A DNA stretch of 64,000 bases from Odontesthes bonariensis (taxonomy: Eukaryota > Chordata > Actinopteri > Atheriniformes > Atherinopsidae), in the NCBI RefSeq assembly GCF_027942865.1, contig NC_134526.1, positions 19,821,784 through 19,885,783 of the forward strand, written 5' to 3'. The notes under the pieces were generated by a model that was not told the origin of the DNA, did no database searches, and saw nothing but the letters and a program-made list of their open reading frames with translations. Positions 1-21,076 of the stretch are shown here, piece after piece (the first letter of the stretch is position 1; every line of letters starts with the position of its first letter). The translations under genes were made by a program, and so were the position numbers.

Positions 1-8779
<8,779 letters not shown>

Positions 8780-10865
8780 CTTTATAGCTGTATAGCAAGA
8801 ACAAGCCTATTAGGGTTAAAAGTGAAATGTTCTAGTCGATATGGTTATCCATCTACAAAAGAGTCAGTCAGCTAGAAAAGGACAGTGAGCAAATTGCAAA
8901 CGGTAGCGCGCGAGTCCCATAAAACACACACACACACAGACTCACCCACACATAATCTCATACAGATTTGACAAACTCCATTAGAGTTTTGTAGGATTAG
9001 GTCCACGGCTTAACAGGATTACCACACAGTGATTTTGGTGAACCTGACTTGCAGACCTAACGGGTTGATATACTCTTAATGTCCTTTACATCAATATCAA
9101 GACCGAGTGTTCATATTTCACCAGCAAAAACTACAAAAGTAATGGAGCAGACTCAGACAGACACTTGGCTGTGCAGTGTGCACTTTGTCTACTGAGGTCA
9201 CACAGAAACACAGCTTTCGCTGTGAACCTGACCTGAATGATCAAAAACCATTTCCTAGCAGCGCTTATTTGAAAAAATCCCCACCTGTACAGAAAAAAAG
9301 GACCTTCTTCAAGAGTTAATAACAGGAAAGATATATCAGTTTATCAATGAATATTTCTCAAACACGACATTGTAATGAGAATTAAAAGTCAAGCTTAAGT
9401 AGTAATTTTAAATGTGTGGCCATGGCACAAATGAAAATACAAAATGTGAAGAAACAAAAAGGAAAAGGTGAATTCTCAAGGCAAAAATTAATTTCTTTCA
9501 CAAGACTATAAAAGAAGATAACTGAAATCAGAGTAGGTTATGTTAGAAAGACAGTTTAAATTTGCACACAGATGAAACATGTAAGACAAGGTGATCAGTT
9601 TTTTTTATTGGACTCTATATTCATGACACAAATGTGAGGCCATGTGATAAGGTCCTTTTTTTCATACCAAACCAACCATATTTGTCTTTCAGGAATGTTT
9701 TCACACCTTCACGATGACAAAAAGAAAATTAAATATCAAAAAGAGATGCAATTAAGTTTCTTCGTGGCTCTCACAGAATGCACAAAAAAAATCCCATTCA
9801 TATATCTTTATTAAGGCAGTTTTCAACAGCTGTAAATGACTTTAAATTAGGTCTACATTATTTTGTTTGATCATAACAACTGTGACCCCTTCCAGATTAT
9901 ATTTTCACAGTCCAGATATTTTCATATGTGCATTAAAATTGTATTTTGTATATGTGCAATAACTATTTTTTTCAAATTCTTCTTGTGTGTTTAATTGTGG
10001 GAACGTTTGCCATCGCTTAATGGTAGTTACACACCCTCCACCATTTTCACAAACTATCTTTACTTACACTTGAAAAATCTTAAATGATAAACACTAGATC
10101 TGCATTAAGCCATGTTTCTTGTATACTTTTTCTTAATTCCCTTTTTTGTTTTTACAATAATATTTAATGGAACAGGATCAGTATTGGAATAATAATATTG
10201 TTGTTGCTTAGCATGCAGATGTAAGAAACACTTTTACACATAGTATAATTTGTTCATATGCATTTATAAAAGAAGCTGAATATCCTCAAAACAACAACAA
10301 AAAAAAAAAAAATTGTAAGTATGAGTCTGTATGTTGAAGTTTCCCAGGAAGGCATGATAGTGTGACTGTGAGCAAGTGTGAACACATAAAGACCCTAAAA
10401 CTCACACCTAATACCTACCTAATGTTTCGATTTACAGTTGTGAAACATATTTTCCTCACCCTGATACATAAATTCACGCAGGACTGTGTGTGATACTCAC
10501 TTTTATCATTAATTGTTTATTCTATGAGTATCATATATGAGGGTGGTATAGCTTCAGCTTCAGCTCACATGAACAGTCAATGTTCGATTTACCCAAAGTA
10601 TTAAAATCATGAATTAAAGTGCTGTTACCAGGTAAAATAAAACTGTACTTGTAAAATGGTATCATTTATGTCACTTCGTAAATTGAATGCAACACTAAAA
10701 AACACATTGACAATCGGTATCAAAGTTTGGATTTCATCATTTCTAAACAGATTTTCAAACTCACTTTTAGAGTTAATTACCCTGGATTTTTTTATGTTGA
10801 GAAATATTTGATTAAACTTGTTTCTCTAAATATGTCCACATTGTTTTCTCCGCTCGGAAATCCCT
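8780..10865. other. Intergenic region, no gene seen
   Basis: AT-rich DNA separates the divergently transcribed TRIOBP/MPRIP-like gene and NATD1. It holds a short CA run near 8925-8940 and scattered A/T tracts. No exon-like frame with splice sites was found on either strand. The promoter and 5' untranslated exon of the minus-strand gene probably lie in its left part but cannot be placed. Confidence 0.6.
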
Positions 10866-10870
10866 GAAGT

Positions 10871-10955
10871 TGATTGGCTGATGGTCACGTGACCTCACAG
10901 CTGATTCGGTTGGATGAAGTGTTTTGCTCTGAACGTTCATCACCGTCATTAGCCA
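10871..10955 (+). promoter_or_regulatory. NATD1 promoter: palindromic E-box with CCAAT boxes
   Basis: GTCACGTGAC (10884-10893) is a perfect palindromic CACGTG E-box of the type bound by USF and by MiT/TFE factors. An inverted CCAAT box (GATTGGCTG) lies just upstream and a direct one (CCAATTCTGG) downstream. The group sits 60-145 bp before the NATD1 start codon in a locally GC-richer stretch, where a core promoter is expected. Occupancy is inferred. Confidence 0.6.
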
Positions 10956-11016
10956 ATTCTGGTTAGCAGCATTGTAGAGTAGCACAACAGCCACTACCAA
11001 CTTCAGCATCTCTACT

Positions 11017-12636
11017 ATGGCACAGGCGACACAAGCCAATGCCTTTGATGCGAGCAACTCTCAGATCCAGGTGGAACACGATAGAAAGCGTCGTCAGTTC
11101 GTTATAAGACTGAATGGTAGGTTCAACGTGTAAACATTAGCGTGTTAGCTGGCTCGTGCTAGCTCCGAGGTTCTAACGTTAGCTTTCTTTACTGCTAACA
11201 TCCTTGTCGTTACCTTATGGAGACTTCCAGCTGCCATTTCAGGGACAGCTGCGGTGCTCAGCTCACACAGTCTGACATTATTTTTTGTCAGAAACGAAGG
11301 TAGTAATGCTGTCTTTCCTGACTTCTCTTAACATCTCACTTCGCTACATTCTTTAAAGCATTTATGCAGCTATCATTAACAGACTCATTGATACACACAC
11401 ACCCACTAATCCTCTATGTAAAGTTCCTGCATAACAACATTGTTCCTCTTGCAAATGCTTAGTTATTAAGTCTAACTTTAACTTTCCCGTTTAAGAACGT
11501 ATTGCTGCTGTTTGTCAAATAGACTCAGGGATGGTGCAATTCTTTTTACTGTATTTGGATATGTGTATATATACTGTATATGTATATGTTACCACTTTAA
11601 ACAAGCAAACATTATTTATGGCTTTGAACTGTTTAGGTTACAACTATGTATTGGTGTTTTAAGTTTGTTGATGTGTGTATATGTCATACTCAGGTTTATT
11701 TAGTGTTTCCTCAGCTGTGTGAGATGTGTTTACAGCAAATGGTGCAAGCCATTGTTTCCACTGTTATGAATAATGATCTTTATCAGTCTCATTTCACCTT
11801 TTAGCAGTACCTCTTTCCCATAAGCATGCTTTGCTGCTTGGCTGCTCAAGCCTTATCCCATTGTGCAGCCATAGCAGCTGAAGTCTAAGTTGTCATTTGC
11901 TTCTGGTATTTACATTAAGTGTTGAAACTTTAGAATTAACCTAGCATGAGAGTGTCAGATGCATGACCCAAATGGCATCCGACAAATAGGTTTTTTTTTT
12001 GAAACTTTGATGTTTCTACATCTAATTTTGAGCATTTGCAATGTAAGGTTAAAATGCTGTGAACATATTTTTTTTTGGGTGTACACAAACGCAACACCAT
12101 CAGGAGCTATAACTTCTGTTTGTTCTTAGGATCCCATGACCGTGCAGTTCTTTTGTATGACTATGTGGGGAAGAAGACGGTGGACTTGCAACACACAGAA
12201 GTTCCAGATGCTTATAGAGGGAGAGGAATAGCCAAACACCTGGCCAAGGTAAAATTGTTAGATCGGTTGTTTCTAATTCAGTATGAAAGAAATCTGTTTA
12301 ACATTATTTTAGACCTCATTCACTTGAGTAAATAGCATTGTTTGGACATGCATTCAATTGACTGATTAGCAGAAGAAAACTTTTGTTATGATTGAAAGGA
12401 TTATGGGTACCTTACGGGACCTTATTGCAGTCATTTTCCTATTGGTTTTAGCTGGTATATCTACCAACACACACACACTGAGCAATTTACATCTGACTTT
12501 GTGCATTGTGTGATGGCAGGCAGCCATGGATTTTGTGGTGGAAGAGGACCTGAAAGCTCACTTGACCTGCTGGTACATTCAGAAATATGTCAAAGAGAAC
12601 CCTCAGCCTCAGTACTTTGAACATATCTATCAATGA
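11017..12636 (+). CDS. natd1: N-acetyltransferase domain-containing protein 1
   Basis: Three coding exons, 11017-11116, 12130-12248 and 12520-12636, joined in matching phase, encode 111 residues, close to the length of human NATD1. Strong landmarks are [32 protein letters not shown] and [23 protein letters not shown] (residues 63-68) is the acetyl-CoA-binding Q/RxxGxG/A turn of the GNAT fold. [20 protein letters not shown] covers the last helix and strand. The protein belongs to the small Gcn5-like GNAT group and its substrate is not established. The start codon is followed by the expected [11 protein letters not shown] leader and lies just downstream of an E-box/CCAAT promoter. TMEM11 and DHRS7B follow in the same direction, as in human 17p11.2. 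Confidence 0.95.
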
Positions 12637-14130
12637 CCCTGAATGGCACCTAAAAGAAAAGAAGAAAGAGACTCTCAGGAGAGAAATACTGTGTGACAGC
12701 ATGCTTTGGAGTTACAGGATGAAATACAACAAAGGACCTTCCAAGCACTGTTAAATGTGACATCGAATGAAACCAGATGATCTCAGGCCAAAGTGTGAGC
12801 GGAACGTCAGGTCGAAAAGTCTTTTACTTCCATGCTATGGGGGGGATGCACACACTGACTCGGTGCCATAAGTGGCTCGTATGGGTCTTGACTTGTAAAG
12901 GCAAAGCAACTGAGAGGTGTTGACTGAGACTTCCAGAGTGTTCTCTCAACACTGAGTTGAGCGGAAGGTTAGACATGAAACGACAGCAGATGTTACACAA
13001 ACTGTTGCAACTTTTCCCTCCTTTGGACTCGCTGATTGTGAGCAATACGATGACCAATCTCAGTGTCTTTCTCTGTGGTGGTTTGCATAGGCAGCAGCGG
13101 CGGTGGCTCCACGTGTCGTTATTGACTTTTACATTACAACCCTTTTTGATATATATGTTTTTTAATTTTAATATAACCCCTCACCTCCTTTGACTTTTAG
13201 CAGTTGTTTCATAGTGATGACATGCAATTGTTGAAGGTAATGTATGAAAAAATGCATCTAGCCATGCAACAGCCATCCAACATTTCTTCCGGGTTATTGT
13301 TGAGATGCAAAAGCCTAAGTTTGGTTGGTAATGGTATTTTATTTTTAATACAAAAATTATTTTATGACTCCTGTAACAGAAACATATGTCCCATAATTGA
13401 AGCCCTGAATTGATTTATTCATTGATCAAAGTTGCACTGTTTTGCAAATTACACAATGCAAACAAGACGTCTAACCTGACTAGCAACAAGATAAACTTGG
13501 TTTCTCCATTAGTCATGTGACATGTTACAGACACTCATCATAAATTGGACTTGACGCCTGTTACTGTGCCGTTTAACACTTCAGCTTGGAATATGAAAAA
13601 TGGTTTGGCCCAAATAAACAACATAAAGTATAGTCTGATATTCAGGACATTTGCACAGTGGTGTGGGGGGTCTTTATTGTTCCATTCAGGAAAATGACAG
13701 TGCTGATCTGTTTTTGCTCTCACCCATTTTTTACCCAGCCGATGTCAAAAAATATCTAAGGTCTACTACATCAGGGACAATTTACTGAAGAAGAAAAAAA
13801 TAGTTTGGCTCTTCTGGAGGCTTTGCTGTTGACAATCGTAAGTGTTGAGGAGGAAAAATATCTCAGGCCACTCTGCACCCTCTTTGATCTCTTATCAGTA
13901 ATTGCAATAAAATAGTTCCTTTGTAAAGCTTTCTTTTGGGTGGCATGCGCCTGAATTTAGGCTAATACATTATGTTGTTTTTTTACACTATTTTTTCTTT
14001 CCCTGTGTTGAGGAAACAAGCCTAATACAAGCTTTAAGAAGCTGGCTCTAGCAAATGGGTTGAAATGTTTCTTTCTTGTTGTTTTATACTCAATTGTTTT
14101 TCTCTGTACTTGTTCTAAATAAATAAAGCT
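12637..14130 (+). terminator. NATD1 3' untranslated region with polyadenylation signals
   Basis: No further coding frame follows the NATD1 stop. AATAAA occurs at 13906-13911, and overlapping copies occur at 14118-14127, the latter followed by a GT-rich stretch (CATTGTGTTGC). These give a 3' UTR of about 1.3 to 1.5 kb. Which signal is used is not known. Confidence 0.55.
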
Positions 14131-14974
14131 GATACTCATTGTGTTGCTTCAGTGCTTCTTTTAATGCTCAAATGATTAATTGCTCAGCGGTAAGTGGCTT
14201 AACAAACAGAAATCACATTCCTCTGAAAAACGGCCCGAACTCAAAATGAGTCAGACAGCAGACAAAGAAAAACAAACCTGGAGATTTTTTTTGTCCAAAA
14301 AGCCACTTTAAAATATTATTAAAAAGTCTGGCTCCCTGGAAGAGAAAAACCCTGGCTCGAAAAACATTAGAACAGTACTGTAAATGCCAAATTTCGTTAG
14401 AAAAAAAGATTTGGTATTGCACAGTACACTTTATTTAAGTTACAACACAGTTATAGCTTTTTTGTTCATACACTGTAAATACATGTATTTAACAAGGAGA
14501 GTTTCCTGTTTTTTTTTCCTCTGCAGGGACACTTCCTCCAACTGTCAACTGAGCTGCTTCTTATTACAAATATATATATATGATTAACATAATTGTGACA
14601 TATCAGTTACTAGGAATACAGATACAGTAAGAGAGCAGCTTTAGTGTAAGCAGCTTTAAACAATGACTGTGCAACTAATTGTATCATCTTTGTAATAAAC
14701 AACATGCTGTTATTAAATTGCATCAAATCAAAGAAAATACCGTTTTTTCTTTATTACTTTTCTCATTTCTGCTGATTGCTTGATGCTTAGCACTTAGACA
14801 GGCCACTTGTCAAAATCCATAGTAGCACATAAATTGAGTTTAAGATCAGAAAACGGCGCCATCAGCCGGCAGTGTGAATTATGATATAATGGGGCAATAT
14901 CAAGTAGGCACATTTTTTTGTTGTCGATTTGCAAACGATGTTACAGCAATTTTTAAACGACATTTTGTTCAAAT

Positions 14975-14975
14975 G

Positions 14976-15006
<31 letters not shown>
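14975..15006. repeat. (TA)n microsatellite
   Basis: A short TA run lies in the NATD1-TMEM11 intergenic region. The surrounding 14140-15340 is AT-rich and shows no gene. Confidence 0.9.
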
Positions 15007-15352
15007 TTAACTCGCAAATACTTCAATGCAAAGCTGTGGCTAAAGAAAATATTCTAATAAGGCAATTAAAAATATGCCGAAGAATCTGATCGGACATTCA
15101 TTGCATCTTTGAGTGTGACCCCTGACATATATCAAGAATGCAATCTTTCACAAACCATTAATTGGCTCCGGTCAGGAAATCTAGTCTAGTTGATTTTTGA
15201 TTTATTCATATTGCAACCAATCTGCAAACGCTGTAACTTCAGTAGACCTACGATATGTGTATCTCATATCAGATATTCCAAGTTCTGAGGTGTAGGCAAG
15301 TAAAACTGCATCAAATGTCACCCAACAACACAACTGCCTCATCTGTACTGAT

Positions 15353-15368
15353 GTGACGCATGCGTCAC
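15353..15368. promoter_or_regulatory. 16-bp palindrome with paired CRE-like half-sites
   Basis: GTGACGCATGCGTCAC is a perfect inverted repeat carrying TGACG and CGTCA half-sites of the ATF/CREB type around a central GCATGC. It lies about 180 bp upstream of a short ATG-containing segment with a good splice donor, and about 625 bp upstream of the TMEM11 start. Binding by bZIP factors is inferred. Confidence 0.5.
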
Positions 15369-15547
15369 GCTCCCTGGAACTTGAGGCTGTTACATTATTG
15401 TCACTGGCACAGCGCGAGGCTTTGGCCGATCTCACATTCCTGAACGTAGCCATTATCGTTGTTACAGCCAAAGGCGTCAGGTTACAGCTCGCAGACAGGC
15501 AACTCAAACTAGCGCACGGACAGAGACAGAACACACGAGGGCACAAC

Positions 15548-15551
15548 ATGG
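15548..15551 (+). other. Possible alternative first-exon end with orphan ATG
   Basis: ATGG is followed directly by a strong donor (GTGAGTACC) in a CpG-richer stretch downstream of the 16-bp palindrome. Spliced to the TMEM11 second exon at 17585 it would read ATG GGG GAG TGA, a three-codon upstream frame. Translation could then restart at the internal ATG of that exon (MAASDCY). It may instead be the first exon of a non-coding RNA or a chance match. Confidence 0.3.
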
Positions 15552-15868
15552 GTGAGTACCAAAAAGTCTACCCAGAAAATCCTGTTGCCACCACAGATAG
15601 CGGGACAGTACTGTATTTTACACGCGGCAGGTTACACAGCATAATATAATCTATGTAAACATGCGTGCTTCTACTTACACAATCAAGGATTTAACGATTA
15701 AACCGTTTGAATGTTATTTTGCAGTTCAAATTGTGTTGCAAGTATTTCATCATTATAACTGAAACAAACTCATCTTCATTCATTCTGTACAGTATTTGGA
15801 ATTTGGTCTGACCTCCCAAACTTCAATGTGCTATTATAAAATACGTACGGCATATGCGCTGCCCTCAT

Positions 15869-15947
15869 AGCATCATGGGAATAGTAGTCCAAACATGTAC
15901 CACATTGATGTGGCCACTACGTGTGCACACTACAATAACCAGAATGC
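15869..15947. promoter_or_regulatory. Two ZNF143/Staf-type sites upstream of TMEM11
   Basis: ACTACAATAACCAGAATGC (15929-15947) matches the ZNF143 consensus ACTACAATTCCCAGAATGC at 17 of 19 positions. An opposite-strand copy lies at 15869-15890; read on the minus strand it is GGACTACTATTCCCATGATG followed by CT. They lie 46-125 bp upstream of the TMEM11 ATG, the usual promoter position for this factor. Confidence 0.7.
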
Positions 15948-15992
15948 TAAGTACTGTTATACGTCACCTGAAATCACAGTTGTATCTCCAAC

Positions 15993-18101
15993 ATGGCGTC
16001 GCTGGGAAGGAGGCGCGGTGTCCCAGTAAGCAGGGAGAGGTCAGTAACTCCACATTTTAGCGTCGAAGCAAAATTATTATCAGAAATTATATAGTTTTGT
16101 CGATATCATTGTTTGCCACTTCGCGAACTTGCATATTATTTGGTATTCAGAGTGCAATGCTAACGAGAGAAGTCTGAATTTCACCCAACGGTTAGCTAAT
16201 GTTAGCTGGCTAACTCGTACGGCTAGCTAACGCTAGCAGGGAAACAAACTAGCTGCTCATGTGATGTTTTGATTATTTCACACTAGCCGAATGACTGTGG
16301 GAAAAGTTGCATTTTACCAAGCGTCGGTACGAACACTGGCGGGATATATCAAGACTCATATGCTGCATAAAAATGACTCAGCTATGAGTGCTGTCCGCTG
16401 TGTTTGTCGACCTGCCCTGAAAGTAAAGCGGTCTTGAACTTAGCCGTCCAGTCTTCTAACTTTAGAGCATGCAAGCGAGTTAGCTAATGTTCATACCCGA
16501 TCCTTTGGTACATTATGTCCCTGGCTGAGTGAAACTTAAGATTTTCAACTGTATATTAAATACCCTCAACTTTTCTTAAACCAATACCGCGCTGCCACTC
16601 AAGATAAACCAGTTTTATACGTTTAGTCGCGGCGTTTATTTGTCATTTGCTCAACTTGTACTGGTGGGCCTTAGATAATTGACGCTGATCCACTCGTACA
16701 ACTCTTTCATGTTTTAACAATTTGTGGAAGCACGTGGGTTTTCAGAGGCGTTGGGACCAAAAAAATGTTAACTATATTTCTAAATACTTCGTGGATATTT
16801 TGACATTTAATCGTTGTTGGATAATGTATTGCAGTTAAATGCTAAATTGCTTGTACATCCCCAACTCGTCATTTGAGCTGTCAACATCATGGGATTTTAA
16901 ATGAGGATCGTCATGAAAATGATTTAAACAAATAAAAGTAATTAATTACTTTTTTGAGTGTGTGCGCCATTTTTTTTTTTAGCAAAAACCAAGCAAAAGT
17001 TCAATGATAAGTCAACAGTTTTAGAATTTTTTTTTTTTAGTAGATTATTAGAGAAGCTCAGTGAAATAAGTACTTGTTGGCTATAATTTTCCATTCAGGT
17101 ACAATTAAGCAGTAATAGAAGGGCAAGCTTCAAGATGACATTAAAGTGGCTTTATTCAAACCACAGACTCTGGAAATAGGTTTTGTTCAGATATTAAAAC
17201 GCATGAAGGAAATCTTTTCTAATTATTATACAAAATATCTGTGGTCAGTGCAAATAATCACAGTTGATCAAGAATATAAGTAAAACTAGACTTTGTTATG
17301 GCACACAATGTGACAATAGTCACCATTCCCCAGGGGCAGCAACTCATGGATATCAAGAAAGCATCATTTTAATTCAAATCTTGCAAGTTATGGGTCTTTG
17401 AAATAATTGTCATGTGATCGTGTAATAATGGTGCCACGGTACAGACTGAACAATAACAGACTAAAATTAGATTTAGCATAAACATATTTAACTGATATAA
17501 TAGATGATTGAATATGTCTTTGGTTTTTCTGTTTTCTAATTCTCTCTCTCACGGTTACCTGCCATTTCCTCTGTTTTTGCACAGGGGAGTGATGGCGGCG
17601 TCAGACTGCTACATTGTGCACGAAATCTACAACGGGGAGAATGCGCAGGACCAGTTTGAGTATGAGCTGGAGCAGGCTCTGGAGGCCCAGTATAAATACA
17701 TTGTTATTGAGCCCACGCGGATCGGAGATGAGACGGCCCGTTGGATTACGGTCGGGAACTGCCTGCACAAGACGGCCGTGTTGTCAGGTGCTGCATGCCT
17801 CCTGACGCCACTTTCGCTGCCCACCGAATACTCGCGTTATGTTGCGTTGCCTGCTGGCGCCCTCAGTGTGGCCTGTGCTGCCCTCTACGGGATTTCGTGG
17901 CAGTTTGATCCCTGCTGCAAGTACCAGGTGGAATATGACAGCCAAAAACTCTCGCGGCTGCCCCTGCATACACTAACCTCCTCAACACCCGTGGTGTTGG
18001 TACGCAGGGATGACGTCCACAGAAAGAGACTCCATAATACGATAGCACTGGCCGCCCTGGCGTATTGCGCCAAGAAGATCTATGAACTCTATGCCGTATG
18101 A
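15993..18101 (+). CDS. tmem11: Transmembrane protein 11, mitochondrial
   Basis: Two coding exons, 15993-16039 and 17585-18101, encode 187 residues against 192 in human. Exon 1 gives MASLGRRRGVPVSRER, parallel to the Arg-rich human leader. Exon 2 begins GVMAASDCYIVHEIYNGENA and carries EYELEQALEAQYKYIVIEPT and GDETARWITVGNCLHKTA. Two hydrophobic helices follow (around VLSGAACLLTPLSLP and ALSVACAALYGISW), then QFDPCCKYQVEYD and the invariant end KKIYELYAV. TMEM11 (fly PMI) is an inner-membrane protein that works with MICOS in cristae organisation and mitochondrial shape. Exon 2 has an internal Met (GVMAAS) that could serve a shorter form. The start ATG sits in AACATGGCG, which is also a YY1-like motif. 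Two ZNF143 sites lie just upstream. Confidence 0.97.
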
Positions 18102-18977
18102 GTGCACTCTGAAGAGGATTTAAGAACCAACATAAAAAAGGAAAAAAAAAAAGGAAAGAAAAAAAACCAGAACCTACCCCAACCCCCCCGATTTAAGAAA
18201 AGTGGAAGTCAAGATCAGGCCCAGCGGTTAGCTCCACTTGTGATGGGTGCTTCCATTTTGAACTGTGATCAGAGGGATATAGTTAAAACTAGAAGGAATT
18301 GTTTTTTTCCCCCTTACATTTCCTTTACTTCTATGTGACATCAACAGAGCACCTATCTCCATATTACTCATGCGCCTCCTCCCCTGCTCTCTCCACCTGC
18401 ATCCCTGACACACAACGAGCCAGTGCAGAAGGGTATTGCAGCAGTTCCTGTGAACTGAATTGCATAGGAGTTGAAATGGGAAAGACATTTTTTGTGTACC
18501 ACGCTCTTCTTCCCCTTCCCTCGTAGTTTTACTGTACCCCTTTCTTGCTGATCAGTACGTCACCGTTTCATTAAACATTAGGATATTTCAAACTCACTTT
18601 TCTGTATTTTATTTTACTTTTTCATTAAATGTATTCTGCACTATGTCTGGAAAAGAGCAAATTGCTCCAAGTTATTTTAGATTGATTTATATAAGTAGAC
18701 TGTGTGGGTTTTATTGAGTCCAAGTAAGAGCATTTGAGACCGTGATGTGGCGCCATGTCCTGTAAAGATGTTTTATTATATTGACATCAAGACAGACCTA
18801 ATGTAGAGACTGGTTGATGCTACAGATAATACGCAAGTCAAAGAAATTGCCACGTTCCTCTATATAATTTATTTTTGACGAACTAATGCTGGTTATTACA
18901 CGAGGGGGGGGATTGTAAACATGAAATGAAGGTTGTGTTGTGATATGATAAGAGACTTCCAACAACTGGATAATAAA
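18102..18977 (+). terminator. TMEM11 3' untranslated region
   Basis: Non-coding sequence follows the stop, starting with purine-rich and C-rich tracts. Candidate polyadenylation signals are ATTAAA near 18569 and 18622 and AATAAA at 18972-18977. The remaining stretch to about 19880 is AT-rich, and the 112-residue frame there (19313-19651) has no gene-like support. Confidence 0.4.
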
Positions 18978-19902
18978 CTGGAATCCAGATATGAATGGGT
19001 TAACTCCTCAGTGACATTACATTTCAGACACAAATTCAAAAGTACATTTTATTTAGTTTCATTATGTACAGAACATGTTTTTCATTGATTAAAAAGGACT
19101 GCAGTGCATTTTTAAATGTTCAGCTGTTTACACACATCTGGAATTTATAACCAGGTGCTAAAGGTTTTCTCACACAATTTCCGAATAATATGGCAATGTG
19201 TATGGAACTAGTTCAGACTGCTGAGACACAGGATGCTGGCTGAGAAGAGTCCATGGACAAACTAGCTTTGCTGCCTTTTTCACGCTGACACATTGCTTCA
19301 GTAGGCTCAGTTTTGTGTCTCATGTGGAAACCACAGGCACACAGAGTTATGCAGCACTTGCATTTCCCTCTTGGTATAAATTTTAGATCAATAAAAAAAA
19401 AAGCCTTTATTACTGAGAGATTATGTCAGAACCAGCTATGCTATTTATTCTCTATAGTTTATGTATCATACAAGATTATTGAAGCATTCAGATTGGCTTT
19501 TTTTTTTCCAGCTTACTTGCTGAAACTAGTGGTGGTCCACTGGAATATTGCTACACACAAACCAGTTTTAAGAGGCACTGCTTGGTCTCTTGTCACAGGT
19601 ATGTTCCAGCCATCACGCAGATCAGAAGGATGTGTATGTGACTCTTCTTAGCCGATTGTCATGCTTGAATTCACCTGATGTTTTATTGATTCATGTTAAT
19701 GTAGTCTGGATAACCCTTTTCCAACTTTGTGGCCCAAAATGATTAACAGCTTGTTCAAATGATTTTAAAAAGTGTTGTGACAAACACATATTTTCCTGAT
19801 TAAAGTCAATGAATATATAAATCAACTGCTATGTGTATATTTGGCGGGATAAGCAGATTCAACAATATCACAAAAATATCTAGAAACTTACAGGCGTATG
19901 AA

Positions 19903-19921
19903 ACTTCAACTCCCAGAATTC
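19903..19921 (+). promoter_or_regulatory. ZNF143-type site at the DHRS7B promoter
   Basis: ACTTCAACTCCCAGAATTC matches ACTACAACTCCCAGAATGC at 17 of 19 positions. It is followed by a CpG-bearing stretch and a probable untranslated first exon ending near 20051 at CAACTCCG|GTGAGC. This is the third such motif in 4 kb and the only one here in front of DHRS7B. Confidence 0.6.
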
Positions 19922-20290
19922 TTCGCGGTGGCTGCGCAAAATGCAGTTGCCTGTCGTAAAACGTTGAGTTGTTTGTCAGTCAAGCCCCGGAACTGCTCAT
20001 TTTCACCAACACATGCCGCCTCTTCTTTATTCAGCCAAACAACAACTCCGGTGAGCTCTTAAATAGGTCTGGAAACAGTACGTGTTTGTGAGTTGTCATT
20101 CTTTGGACTGTGGATGCTAGCTAACGTTAGCATTAGCGTTATTAGTCATTTAATTTCGTAGCATACCACCTACCATTCTGTGCACAGCAAACTAACGCGA
20201 AACCCCATTGTATTATTACATGATGTGTAAGGTTTAAACTCCACACTTGCATTAGGTGCAAATTTAACCAACCTTACCAACTTTGTGCAG

Positions 20291-20448
20291 GTTGCTACAT
20301 TTAAATATCCATTGTTCTTATTTTCAAAATGGCTTCAGATGACACATTGTCAGAAATCATCAGATATCTGCAGCAAAGTGCTGAAAAACGCAGACAGTCG
20401 AGTGATTGTCTTCACAACATTTGTCAGCTGCGAGAACAGACGGACAAG
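20291..20448 (+). other. Candidate exon with a 40-codon frame upstream of DHRS7B
   Basis: The segment is bounded by an acceptor (CTTTGTGCAG|GTTGC) and a donor (GACAAG|GTCATG). It contains an ATG in good context at 20329 (CAAAATGGC) and 40 codons beginning MASDDTLSEIIRYLQQSAEK, rich in charged and helix-forming residues. Spliced to the acceptor at 21040 it adds GLSVEQRE and stops at 21067, ten bases before the DHRS7B ATG at 21077. It would then be a 48-codon upstream ORF. Unspliced, the frame also closes after 48 codons at 20475. It could be a small independent gene or chance; I recognise no family. Confidence 0.35.
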
Positions 20449-21076
20449 GTCATGAAACCTACAAGGACACATTGACGAAAAAATGTTCACTTAGTTCTGG
20501 CCTTAATCTCAACAAGTTCAGTACTGATTGTTTGAAAAGTTGTCATGGCTCATTTGACTAAATTGTGCACAGATGTACCAACATCAGATCCCAAGAAAAA
20601 TCTTAAACCATTTGTAGTAACTGTTGACACTGAAATTCCCTTTAATTTTCATATCACTTTGTAACACACTATATATAGAAGTGTTGGAAAAGACAGTTGA
20701 AGGCCTTTAAAAACCATTCACATTGTCCTGGTTTATTTCTATTCTCTCCAAAACTAGATTTCCAACAAAAGAATAGCTCTTCAACAAGATATTGTTTGCA
20801 TGATCAAAGATACTCTTTGAATAAGTCATTAATCCTGTAAATCACAACAAAGTATTCAAAATAATCACCAGCGGTACAGCTTCCGTTTGCTTGCTAAGTG
20901 TAAAGTTCAGCTCAGTTCTAGACAACAACTCAGTGTTTTGGATACAGAGTGAGGAGTTTTATGAATAAATTATTATCAAATGCCGATTCTAATGATGTTA
21001 AGAATCTGACTAAACAAGAATAATTTTACATATTGATTAGGGGCTTTCTGTGGAGCAGAGGGAGTGATTTGCAGAC

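Noticed and set aside
19313-19651. 112-residue plus-strand frame after TMEM11
   Set aside because: Low-complexity hydrophobic reading of AT-rich DNA with no splice context or recognisable motif.
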